From an uncultured Lacticaseibacillus sp. (GTDB taxonomy: Bacteria; Bacillota; Bacilli; Lactobacillales; Lactobacillaceae): a stretch of 7,205 nt of DNA. This document shows positions 1 to 5,892 of the stretch, one piece after another; positions within the stretch are counted from its first letter, which is position 1, and the number at the start of each line of letters is the position of its first letter. The notes beneath the pieces are model-generated. The model made no database searches. It was not told the origin of the DNA and saw only the letters and a list, made by a program, of their open reading frames with translations. A program made the position numbers and the translations under genes. The stretch covers positions 1 through 7,205 of the forward strand of contig CAKRHU010000081.1 of NCBI GenBank assembly GCA_934339215.1, given 5' to 3'.

Positions 1-1080
1 GTTCAAGACCGCACTTTGAATCCGGCGATTTTGGTTTTCAGAAACCAGGCGGATCATATCTGGCAAGTTTTTCAGGCGTTGATGGGTCTTGGCAGACACA
101 AACACGATCGGCGCATAGTCCAAATATTGGAATTCGTCGCGAATATGCTGTTCGAACTCTTGCAAGGTGTGATTGTCTTTATTGTGCAAGGTATCCCACT
201 TGTTGACCACAATAATGATCCCACGGCCGGCTTCATGCGCGTAGCCAGCAACTTTTTTATCTTGTTCGCGAATGCCAGTTTCGGCATCTAACACGACTAA
301 GACGACATCGGAGCGATCGATCGCTCGCAATGCCCGCATCACCGCGTATTTTTCGGTGTTTTCGTAGACTTTCCCACGTTTGCGAATCCCGGCGGTATCG
401 ATCATGGTGAATTCTTGGTCGTGATCGACGAACTTGGTATCGATGGCGTCTCGCGTCGTGCCTTCGATATCCGACACGATCACCCGTTCTTCGCCTAAAA
501 TGGCATTGACCAAACTGGACTTGCCGACATTCGGCCGCCCAATGAAGGAGAACTTGATCGAATCATCTTCAACGTCTGTACCTTCTGCAGGAAAGGCTGC
601 CAGCACGGCATCTAACGCATCGCCTAAGCCGATCCCATGGGTCCCAGACAAGGGGTATGGTTCGCCAAATCCTAAGGAGTAGAAATCATAGATCTCGCTG
701 CGCCGTTCAGGGTTGTCGACTTTATTGACGGCGAGCACCACTGGTTTGTCAGCGCGATACAAGATCTGCGCGACTTTTTCATCAGCGTCAGTCACCCCTG
801 CTTCCACAGACGTCAAAAACAAAATGACGTCCGCTTCTTCAATGGCAATTTCCGCTTGTTGGGTGATTTGAGATAAAAAGGGTTCATCTCCCATATCAAT
901 CCCACCAGTATCGATCAAGGCAAATTCTTTGCCGAGCCATTCTGCTTTGCCGTAGATGCGATCCCGGGTGACCCCAGGGGTATCTTCGACAATGGAGATC
1001 CGCTCGCCGATGATCCGATTAAAAATAGTCGATTTCCCGACGTTTGGGCGGCCAACAATGGCCAGAGTTGGTAATACCAT
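1..1080 (-). CDS. der: Ribosome-assembly GTPase Der (EngA), C-terminus cut by window edge
   Basis: Der is a tandem-domain GTPase that acts in maturation of the 50S ribosomal subunit. The reading frame is open from an ATG at 1078-1080 to the window edge, giving 360 residues of a family usually near 436. Two complete G domains are visible. The first has P-loop GRPNVGKS at residues 10-17, a DTPG switch region and NKVD at 119-122. The second has P-loop GRPNVGKS at 181-188, DTAG and NKWD at 293-296. This doubled G domain is diagnostic of Der. The C-terminal KH-like RNA-binding domain lies mostly outside the window. The start is supported by an AAGGAAGTG ribosome site just upstream (about 1084-1092). 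The gene is separated from rpsA by a terminator and a 630-base gap, so it probably has its own promoter and a long leader that includes structured element E1. Identification is very secure; only the missing end is unknown. Confidence 0.97.
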   Translation of the reverse strand, partial: MVLPTLAIVGRPNVGKSTIFNRIIGERISIVEDTPGVTRDRIYGKAEWLGKEFALIDTGGIDMGDEPFLSQITQQAEIAIEEADVILFLTSVEAGVTDADEKVAQILYRADKPVVLAVNKVDNPERRSEIYDFYSLGFGEPYPLSGTHGIGLGDALDAVLAAFPAEGTDVEDDSIKFSFIGRPNVGKSSLVNAILGEERVIVSDIEGTTRDAIDTKFVDHDQEFTMIDTAGIRKRGKVYENTEKYAVMRALRAIDRSDVVLVVLDAETGIREQDKKVAGYAHEAGRGIIIVVNKWDTLHNKDNHTLQEFEQHIRDEFQYLDYAPIVFVSAKTHQRLKNLPDMIRLVSENQNRRIQSAVLN

Positions 1081-1152
1081 TTTGTCACTTCCTTTACTTG
1101 TTTCCGAAGCCCTTCAGGAAATGGGCCTCTCGAGTTGGTACTTACTAGGGTT
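1081..1152 (-). promoter_or_regulatory. Proximal leader of der with ribosome site
   Basis: This stretch connects element E1 to the der start codon. It contains the der ribosome site AAGGAAGTG, about 4 bases from ATG. It also has a weak hairpin, AGGCCC/GGGCTT with one mismatch and a 10-base loop (about 1105-1126 on the minus strand). There is no T-run, so the hairpin is not a terminator, and transcription from upstream should continue through E1 into der. No good promoter is visible within these 72 bases. Confidence 0.45.
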
Positions 1153-1336
1153 GCGATGTGAAATTGGGCTTCCGGCTGGCTCGCCTTGACGCGGAGAGGG
1201 TCTCGGCGGAGCTAACTTGAATGATCGCGCCGCTATCATTCAAGTGGATCTCCACCTGCGGATGTTGTAGGCGAAACCCGCCAACAACATTCTCACCACG
1301 CCAAAGCAACCAGCCTCCATCCCAATTTCAAATCGC
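1153..1336 (-). ncRNA. Structured three-way-junction RNA element, copy E1, in the presumed der leader
   Basis: Read on the minus strand, this 184-nt segment folds into a closed three-way junction. The lower closing stem is 1321-1336 with 1153-1168 (16 positions, one mismatch). A purine-rich 5x5 internal loop follows (ATGGA opposite GGAAG). The upper closing stem is 1292-1315 with 1174-1198 (24 positions, one bulge at 1180, one U-U). Arm P2 pairs 1284-1290 with 1262-1268, then a U-U mismatch and GGCG/CGCC. Arm P3 pairs 1250-1256 with 1205-1211, has an AUCC/UAG internal loop, and then a perfect 11-bp stem 1235-1245 with 1215-1225. Five pairs are G-U in this sense. It is homologous to E2 at 1462-1643, with divergent but still paired stems and near-identical junctions. 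It lies 72 bases upstream of der in the same direction. I do not recognise the family. Alternatives are a dispersed intergenic repeat or a miniature mobile element; no target duplication is seen. Confidence 0.65.
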
Positions 1337-1461
1337 GGCGACTACCATCACAGACTGATATCCGATTAGTAACAGAAAGTCTACGAGGCAATCGCTAAAC
1401 TGTTGAAAATTCGTGGTCAAAGCGCAAATCCGGTGTCACCTTTCCACGATTGCGCGAAGGT
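1337..1461. other. Spacer between structured elements E1 and E2
   Basis: No coding region is supported in these 125 bases. There are minor inverted repeats, such as TCGTGG at 1411-1416 with CCACGA at 1444-1449, and GCGCAAATC at 1422-1430 with GATTGCGC at 1448-1455. The two pairings compete with each other. No convincing plus-strand promoter for E2 is visible. A weak minus-strand promoter candidate is annotated separately. Confidence 0.5.
1378..1406 (-). promoter_or_regulatory. Weak candidate promoter for the E1-der transcript
   Basis: On the minus strand a -35-like TCAACA (1401-1406) is followed after 17 bases by a -10-like TAGACT (1378-1383). Each matches the vegetative consensus at four of six positions. 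A start near 1371 would give a der mRNA leader of about 290 nt containing all of E1. The argument is mainly that der needs a promoter downstream of the rpsA terminator. The motif match alone is weak. Confidence 0.25.
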
Positions 1462-1643
1462 GTTTTGAATTTTGACCGGAAGCTGGCCGGCACGGCATAG
1501 TGAGATTTCCGTTGGCAGTTTACTGTCTACGGAAATCCGCAAGGGAAGATCCACTTGGTTCAATGCGCAGCGTTGAATCAGGTTAGCTTCCCCGAGGACC
1601 CTCATTATGCCGTGCCGGCCAGCTGGAGGTCAAAGTTCAAAAC
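1462..1643 (+). ncRNA. Structured three-way-junction RNA element, copy E2, followed by a terminator
   Basis: This 182-nt plus-strand segment folds like E1. The lower closing stem is 1462-1477 with 1628-1643 (16 bp). A GGA/GGA internal loop follows (1478-1480, 1625-1627). The upper closing stem is 1481-1504 with 1601-1624 (24 bp). Arm P2 pairs 1505-1512 with 1529-1536, then a U-U mismatch (1513/1528) and GGCAG/CTGTC closing a TTTA loop. Arm P3 pairs 1543-1548 with 1587-1592, has an AUCC/UAG internal loop (1549-1552, 1584-1586), then 11 bp (1553-1563 with 1573-1583). Every stem position is paired; five pairs are G-U: 1470/1635, 1500/1605, 1515/1526, 1555/1581 and 1558/1578. Blocks shared with E1 include GTGAGA, ATCCGCA, GATCCACTTG, GTTAGCT and CCAGC. 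A terminator hairpin with a plus-strand T-run begins about 20 nt downstream, so a discrete small RNA is plausible. No promoter was recognised, and the family is unknown to me. Confidence 0.65.
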
Positions 1644-1659
1644 CTCCGCTGAAACCAGC

Positions 1660-1696
1660 AAAAAGCGGGACAAAATCACTTTTGTCCCGCCTTTTT
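1660..1696. terminator. Bidirectional rho-independent terminator between rpsA and E2
   Basis: A perfect 11-bp stem, GCGGGACAAAA (1665-1675) with its complement (1680-1690), encloses the loop TCAC. On the minus strand it is followed by TTTTT (1664-1660), which ends rpsA transcription 24 bases after the stop codon. On the plus strand it is followed by C, TTTTT, A, TTT, so it can also end transcription arriving from E2. Confidence 0.9.
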
Positions 1697-1713
1697 ATTT
1701 GCATTGATGAAAA

Positions 1714-3003
1714 TTACTTTTCGTCTTTGCCGAAGTCTTTCAATGCATCACCGAGCATGTCGCCCAAGGAGAAGCCGGAATCATCTTGTTGATATTCGGC
1801 TGGGATGGACGTACGTTCTTGACGGTTGTTGCGACGAGGACGATCGTTGCGGCTGTTATCGCGGTTGTTGTTGCGAGGACGGCTTTGACGAGGTTCTTCT
1901 TCAGCAGCACCTTCAGGAGCTTCTTCAAGCGCCTTGATGGATAATGCCAAACGATGTGCATCTGGGTCGACGGACAGAACCTTGACCTTGATAGCTTGGC
2001 CTTCCTTCAAGACATCTTGAGGAGTCGCAATGTGTTCGTGAGAGATTTGGGAAATGTGAACCAAACCTTCAACGCCAGGGAAGACTTCCACAAAAGCACC
2101 GAAACTAGTCAAGCGACGAACAGTACCATCAAGCACTGCGCCTGCTGGGGCTTCAGTTTCAACGTTGTCCCACGGTTGAGGCAACGTTGCTTTGATGGAC
2201 AAGGAGATACGATCGCGGTCAACGTCAATGGCGAGGACTTTAACCTTCACATCTTGGCCCACTTTGAGGACATCAGATGGCTTGTCAACGTGATCAAAAG
2301 CAATTTCTGAGACGTGGACCAAACCGTCAACGCCGCCAAGGTCAACAAAGGCACCGAAGTTAGTCAAACGGGCAACCTTACCTTCAACCACATCGCCAGG
2401 TTGGAGCTTAGCGAAGATTTCCTTGCGGGCTTCAGCTTTAGAAGCTTCCACGATCGCACGGTGGGAAAGGATCAAACGGTTGTCAGATGGTTCGATTTCA
2501 ATGATCTTGAATTCGAGTTCTTGGTTCTTGTATTGGTTGAGGTCTTCAACGAAGTGATCTTCAACCATGGATGCAGGCACAAAACCACGCACACCAGCGT
2601 TAACAACTAAGCCGCCTTTAACAACGGAAGTAACGGGTGCAGTGATGGTTTCACCAGCATCAAATTTAGCTTGGATTTCTTTCCAAACTTTTTGCGCTTC
2701 TAAGCGGCGCTTGGAAAGCAGGTATTGGCCGTTTTCCTTATCTTTACCAATCGTGGAGATGACCACCAGGTCGATCTCATCGCCGACGTTAGCAACCGAA
2801 CGAATATCATCGATTGGCTGAGTTGATAATTCTTTCAGAGGAACGACACCTTCTACACCGGTGCCTTCGATACCGACGATCAGTTGCTTGTCCTCTACGG
2901 CTAATACTTCACCCTTCACGGTGTCACCGATATGAACGGTTTCGACGCTGTTTAAAGCATCCGCCATGGTTTGGGCGTTTTCGTTTACGTTGTTTTCACT
3001 CAT
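1714..3003 (-). CDS. rpsA: Ribosomal protein S1 homologue (four S1 domains)
   Basis: This RNA-binding protein is related to ribosomal protein S1 and is thought to help mRNA engagement by the 30S subunit. In Bacillota it is shorter than the six-domain E. coli protein (B. subtilis counterpart YpfD). The 429 residues show four OB-fold S1 repeats at about 23-100, 116-184, 200-272 and 287-358. Repeats three and four carry the canonical FGAFV...GLVHxS motif (216-232 and 301-318). An acidic stretch, an Arg/Asn-rich tail (about 371-397) and an acidic amphipathic end follow. The basic tail resembles disordered RNA-binding tails. The ATG is preceded by a strong AGGAGGA (3014-3020), 10 bases upstream. 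A dedicated promoter (3043-3072) and a strong terminator make it a single-gene unit, although read-through from cmk, 83 bases upstream, is possible. It is not proven to be ribosome-bound in this lineage. Confidence 0.95.
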   Translation of the reverse strand: MSENNVNENAQTMADALNSVETVHIGDTVKGEVLAVEDKQLIVGIEGTGVEGVVPLKELSTQPIDDIRSVANVGDEIDLVVISTIGKDKENGQYLLSKRRLEAQKVWKEIQAKFDAGETITAPVTSVVKGGLVVNAGVRGFVPASMVEDHFVEDLNQYKNQELEFKIIEIEPSDNRLILSHRAIVEASKAEARKEIFAKLQPGDVVEGKVARLTNFGAFVDLGGVDGLVHVSEIAFDHVDKPSDVLKVGQDVKVKVLAIDVDRDRISLSIKATLPQPWDNVETEAPAGAVLDGTVRRLTSFGAFVEVFPGVEGLVHISQISHEHIATPQDVLKEGQAIKVKVLSVDPDAHRLALSIKALEEAPEGAAEEEPRQSRPRNNNRDNSRNDRPRRNNRQERTSIPAEYQQDDSGFSLGDMLGDALKDFGKDEK

Positions 3004-3042
3004 GCCAAAAAAATCCTCCTATACGACTGTCATACATTGTCT

Positions 3043-3072
3043 ATTGTACATAACTCTCGTGAAAAATGCCAA
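3043..3072 (-). promoter_or_regulatory. Promoter of rpsA
   Basis: On the minus strand the -35 box TTGGCA (3067-3072; five of six consensus bases) is separated by 18 bases from the -10 box TACAAT (3043-3048; five of six). The predicted start is near 3036, giving a leader of about 33 nt that includes the AGGAGGA ribosome site. It lies entirely in the cmk-rpsA gap, which has no terminator, so rpsA may also receive cmk transcription. Confidence 0.75.
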
Positions 3073-3086
3073 CTTTTTCTTGAAAA

Positions 3087-3749
3087 TCAGGCAGTTTGTT
3101 TGGGTACTAACGCAATGATCTCAGCGACTTCTTCGTCGATGGTCATTTTGGTGCTATCGATTTCCACTGCATCTTCTGCTTTGCGCAAAGGTGACACTGC
3201 GCGAGTGGAATCTTTGCGATCGCGTTCGGCAATTTCTTCTTCAAGCTTAGCGATTGGGGTCATGATCCCTTTTTCAACGTTTTCTTTGTGGCGGCGAATG
3301 GCGCGGGCTTCCACTGACGCGATCATAAACACTTTCACTTCAGCGTTAGGCAACACGGTAGTGCCGATGTCGCGGCCATCCATCACGATATCATTTTGCG
3401 CAGCAATGTCGCGTTGGCGTTGCACCAAGTCTTCGCGCACTTTTGGCAAGGCGGAAACTTGGGACACATTGTTGGTGGTTTCAGGTTGGCGAATAGCTAA
3501 GGTCACATCCGTGCCATTCATCAACACCTTTTGACCATCAGCGCTTGGCACAAAGCGAATGTCTAATTGTTTCAGTTGGTCCATAATCGCCGCTTCATCG
3601 CTGAGATCGATGCCTAAGCGCAAGGCCATCACGGTGACCGTGCGATACATCGCGCCAGTGTCACAATAAATATAGCCGAGTTTGTGGGCGACTAATTTGG
3701 CAATCGTGCTTTTGCCAGAACCGGCTGGCCCATCAATTGCAATTTGCAT
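3087..3749 (-). CDS. cmk: Cytidylate kinase
   Basis: Cytosolic CMP/dCMP kinase, transferring phosphate from ATP to (d)CMP in pyrimidine nucleotide metabolism. The 220-residue length fits the bacterial family. It opens with the P-loop GPAGSGKST (residues 7-15). It then has DTGAMYR (30-36), the CMP-binding segment DGRDIGT (124-130) and the arginine-rich LID region RDRKDSTRAVSPL (176-188). All are hallmarks of Cmk. The ATG at 3747-3749 directly starts the conserved first strand MQIAIDGP. The ribosome site is modest (AAAGGGG, about 11 bases away). The gene follows a strong terminator ending the LysM unit, so it needs its own promoter or depends on read-through. A TATAAA sits very close to the start codon (see rejected items). 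Pairing of cmk with the S1 homologue is common in bacteria. Confidence 0.97.
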   Translation of the reverse strand: MQIAIDGPAGSGKSTIAKLVAHKLGYIYCDTGAMYRTVTVMALRLGIDLSDEAAIMDQLKQLDIRFVPSADGQKVLMNGTDVTLAIRQPETTNNVSQVSALPKVREDLVQRQRDIAAQNDIVMDGRDIGTTVLPNAEVKVFMIASVEARAIRRHKENVEKGIMTPIAKLEEEIAERDRKDSTRAVSPLRKAEDAVEIDSTKMTIDEEVAEIIALVPKQTA

Positions 3750-3778
3750 AAATTTATACCCCTTTTTGCTGTTTTTCC

Positions 3779-3805
3779 AAAAAAATTGAGCCGTCGCCGA
3801 CTCAA
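3779..3805 (-). terminator. Rho-independent terminator after the LysM gene
   Basis: On the minus strand, stem TTGAGTCG (3805-3798) pairs with CGGCTCAA (3793-3786), with one G-U. The loop is GCGA, a GNRA-type tetraloop. It is followed immediately by seven T residues (3785-3779). It starts 7 bases after the LysM stop codon and separates that gene from cmk. Confidence 0.9.
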
Positions 3806-3811
3806 CTGTGG

Positions 3812-4423
3812 TTACTGGTTCACTTTCAAGGTTTGTCCGGCAGAAATACTTGCGCCACTGGACATCCCATTGAGTTGTAGCAATTCACTTAAAGTCATGC
3901 CATGGTTGACCGCGATACGATACAAGTTGTCGCCGGCTTTGACGGTGTAAGTACCAGTGGCAGCGCTACTACTTGAGCTTGGAGAAATGCTTGAGCTACT
4001 GCTTGAAACGCTAGAGCTGGAAGCCGGTGTGCTGGATGAGACACTGGACGAACTGCTGGATGATGATTTGCTAGACGTTGAGCTGCTGGATTGCTTGGAA
4101 CTTTCAGAGTTTTGGCTCGACGAATGCGACTTGGCTTTCTTCGACGTCGACGTGACCGTGATTTTATCATTCGGATAATTATTGGAATTTGTCGAATTGT
4201 TCCGCAGCGCCTGCCACGTCACTGGAATAATGATCACTAATGCCAACGCCACCCATACCACGATTGCTAAAATGGAGCCGCCACGCTTTTTCTTGCGTGT
4301 CGCTACGCGTGATAAGTTGCCGTCATCATCGCGATCATCTTCAAATTGCTTATTCCATGGTTTGGTTTGGTCGGAAGCGTCTTGTTGGACAGGTTCCTTT
4401 TTATTGGTGGTTTTCTTGCGCAA
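3812..4423 (-). CDS. Membrane-anchored, serine-rich LysM protein (YpbE-like)
   Basis: A 203-residue protein in three parts. The N-terminus is charged and cytoplasmic (1-49), ending in RKKKR before a single hydrophobic segment (about 51-71). The pattern suggests a type II, N-inside anchor rather than a cleaved signal. A linker extremely rich in serine (about 92-154) follows. The C-terminal LysM domain (about 158-203; YTVKAGDNLYRIA ... GQTLKVN) is expected to bind peptidoglycan outside the membrane. The start codon is TTG (4421-4423): an in-frame TGA lies at 4436-4438 with no ATG between, and AGGGGGG sits about 7 bases upstream. In position and design it resembles B. subtilis YpbE, encoded next to recS; a cell-wall role is inferred from the domain only. 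The serine run is coded mostly by AGC/TCA-type codons, creating low-complexity DNA and spurious ORFs on the other strand. Confidence 0.88.
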   Translation of the reverse strand: MRKKTTNKKEPVQQDASDQTKPWNKQFEDDRDDDGNLSRVATRKKKRGGSILAIVVWVALALVIIIPVTWQALRNNSTNSNNYPNDKITVTSTSKKAKSHSSSQNSESSKQSSSSTSSKSSSSSSSSVSSSTPASSSSVSSSSSSISPSSSSSAATGTYTVKAGDNLYRIAVNHGMTLSELLQLNGMSSGASISAGQTLKVNQ

Positions 4424-4450
4424 ACCGATCCCCCCTCACATACTGCAATT

Positions 4451-4459
4451 ATTGTATCA
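4451..4459 (-). promoter_or_regulatory. Extended -10 promoter candidate for the LysM gene
   Basis: On the minus strand TGATACAAT is an extended -10 element (TGn followed by TACAAT, five of six consensus bases) placed 28 bases upstream of the TTG start. No good -35 box lies 17 bases upstream, which extended -10 promoters tolerate. It falls in the 56-base gap after recQ, so the gene may be transcribed both from here and from the recQ operon. Confidence 0.5.
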
Positions 4460-4479
4460 TAGAAACCTCGTAAAAGGTT

Positions 4480-5892
4480 TTAGACTTCATTAAATAACCG
4501 CGCAAAATCCGCCTGCCAACCTAAGTTTGTCGTTGGCTTGAGGTCACTTGAGGCCAAAGCCGCGATTTGTGGCGCTGAGAGTTCCCCACAACATTGTTCG
4601 TGGTGTTTCGTGATTGGTGCATCAAAGTAGCGCAACCATAAAGCCCGCTTACAGCCACTGCTGGTCAAATATGTTGCTACCGCCTGGGCACTGGTCAGCT
4701 TTTCCGCTGCACGCTGGGCCAGCAGTTGTTGCACTTGTGCTTGCGAAAAGCCCGATTGGACATAGGCTTGTAACAGCGCAATTTGTGGATCGTCGAAATC
4801 TGTATACGCATCAGGATGCGCATAAATGGTTTTGATCAGTTGCGGATCCGGTAAGCTTTGGGCAAATTGCTCTTGGCGGCTTAAATCCCCAGGTGCGAGC
4901 AATACCACGCTGGCAGAGTTTTGCCCATCACGGCCAGCGCGACCAATGCCTTGTGAATAAGCTTCCAAGGATTCTGGCGCATAAGTGTACATCACCAAGC
5001 GCACATCCGCTTTATCGATCCCCATGCCAAACGCACTGGTCGCGCAGATCACTTGCAATTCGCCGGCTATAAAGCGGCGCTGGATCAATTCCCGTTGTTG
5101 CGTCGGCAAACCAGCGTGATAGTAATCTGCGGCAATATTTTTTTGTTGCAAAGCTTTGGCCCAAGTTTCTGCTTGCAGTTTTGAATCGAAATACACGATG
5201 GTCGCAGCGTTGACTTGTTGAATCAGCTGAATACCGACTGCTTCTTTTGCTTTTGGATCAGCCACCTGATTGACCCCAAGAAAAATATTTGGCCGATTGA
5301 CGCTAGCGACTACCAACTCAGGGTCTTGCAATCGCAGTTGTGAAACGATTTCCTCTTGCACGCGCTTTGGCGCAGTAGCAGTCAGTGCCAAACTACTGCG
5401 CGGATGCAGGCGCTCGATGGCTTCGCCTAAGCGCAAATACGCTGGCCGAAAATCCGGGCCCCATTGCGCGATACAATGCGCTTCATCAATCACAAAACAA
5501 CTGATCGTCAGTTGCGCCAATTGCGCAAGCACATCAGGGCGCATCAAGGTTTCCGGCGCCACGAATAAAAATTTGGCATGATTTAAATGGTTTAACAACC
5601 AATGAAAATCTGGCGGCGTCAAGCGACTGGACAAGGTCACCACTTGTTTTTGGCCGGCATTTTGCAAACGGGCAACTTGATCATCCATCAAGGCCAATAA
5701 CGGTTCGACCACCACGCACAACCCATCCAGTGCCAAAGCTGGCAATTGATAGCACAAAGTCTTCCCACTACCCGTTGGTAAAATGCCTAATGCGTCACGT
5801 CCTTCAAGGACTGCTTGGACGAGCGCTTTTTGCCCTGGGCGAAAACTGGTGAACCCGAAGTGTTGTTCAAGTAATGTGTCAAGCTTGTCCAT
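4480..5892 (-). CDS. recQ: RecQ-family ATP-dependent DNA helicase (RecS-like, no HRDC domain)
   Basis: 3'-5' superfamily 2 DNA helicase of the RecQ group, involved in replication-fork repair and recombination. The 470 residues carry the motifs in order: FRPGQ (17-21), Walker A TGSGKT (40-45), DEAH (136-139), TATA (171-174), motif V around 284-298 and GRAGRDG (317-323). The length matches the short RecS type, which lacks the C-terminal HRDC domain. The RecQ zinc-binding region is recognisable (GCKRALWLRYFD at 413-424) but the cysteine set looks incomplete: only C414, C434 and C435, where E. coli RecQ has four ligands. The ATG lies inside the 3' end of ypbB (14-base overlap), with AGGTGG (5897-5902) 4 bases upstream, so expression is probably translationally coupled to ypbB. 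This pairing matches ypbB-recS of B. subtilis. The symbol recS could equally be used. Confidence 0.94.
   Translation of the reverse strand: MDKLDTLLEQHFGFTSFRPGQKALVQAVLEGRDALGILPTGSGKTLCYQLPALALDGLCVVVEPLLALMDDQVARLQNAGQKQVVTLSSRLTPPDFHWLLNHLNHAKFLFVAPETLMRPDVLAQLAQLTISCFVIDEAHCIAQWGPDFRPAYLRLGEAIERLHPRSSLALTATAPKRVQEEIVSQLRLQDPELVVASVNRPNIFLGVNQVADPKAKEAVGIQLIQQVNAATIVYFDSKLQAETWAKALQQKNIAADYYHAGLPTQQRELIQRRFIAGELQVICATSAFGMGIDKADVRLVMYTYAPESLEAYSQGIGRAGRDGQNSASVVLLAPGDLSRQEQFAQSLPDPQLIKTIYAHPDAYTDFDDPQIALLQAYVQSGFSQAQVQQLLAQRAAEKLTSAQAVATYLTSSGCKRALWLRYFDAPITKHHEQCCGELSAPQIAALASSDLKPTTNLGWQADFARLFNEV

Noticed and set aside
1153..1336. E1 as a T-box or other known riboswitch in front of der
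   Set aside because: No T-box antiterminator sequence, specifier loop or downstream terminator is present, and E2 has the same fold in the opposite orientation away from any downstream gene.
1417..1605. Small ORFs in the rpsA-der gap (1417-1605 minus, 1607-1792 plus, 956-1189 plus)
   Set aside because: They lack ribosome sites and run through the self-complementary helices of the structured elements or through known genes. Their sequence is explained by the RNA folds.
1665..1690. CRISPR-like or direct repeats in the 1081-1713 gap
   Set aside because: All repeats found there are inverted and form stems or a terminator; there is no regular direct-repeat and spacer periodicity.
3747..3785. Promoter TTGGAA-16-TATAAA just upstream of cmk
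   Set aside because: The -10 box ends 3 bases before the ATG, so the transcript would be leaderless and lose the ribosome site. The AT-rich match is partly the T-run of the terminator.
3957..4178. Plus-strand ORF rich in Leu/Glu opposite the LysM gene
   Set aside because: It is the antisense shadow of the serine codon repeats, with no ribosome site or recognisable domain.
4462..4481. Hairpin AAACCT/AGGTTT at the end of recQ as a terminator
   Set aside because: The stem is only six AT-rich pairs with no adequate T-run, so at most it attenuates read-through into the LysM gene.
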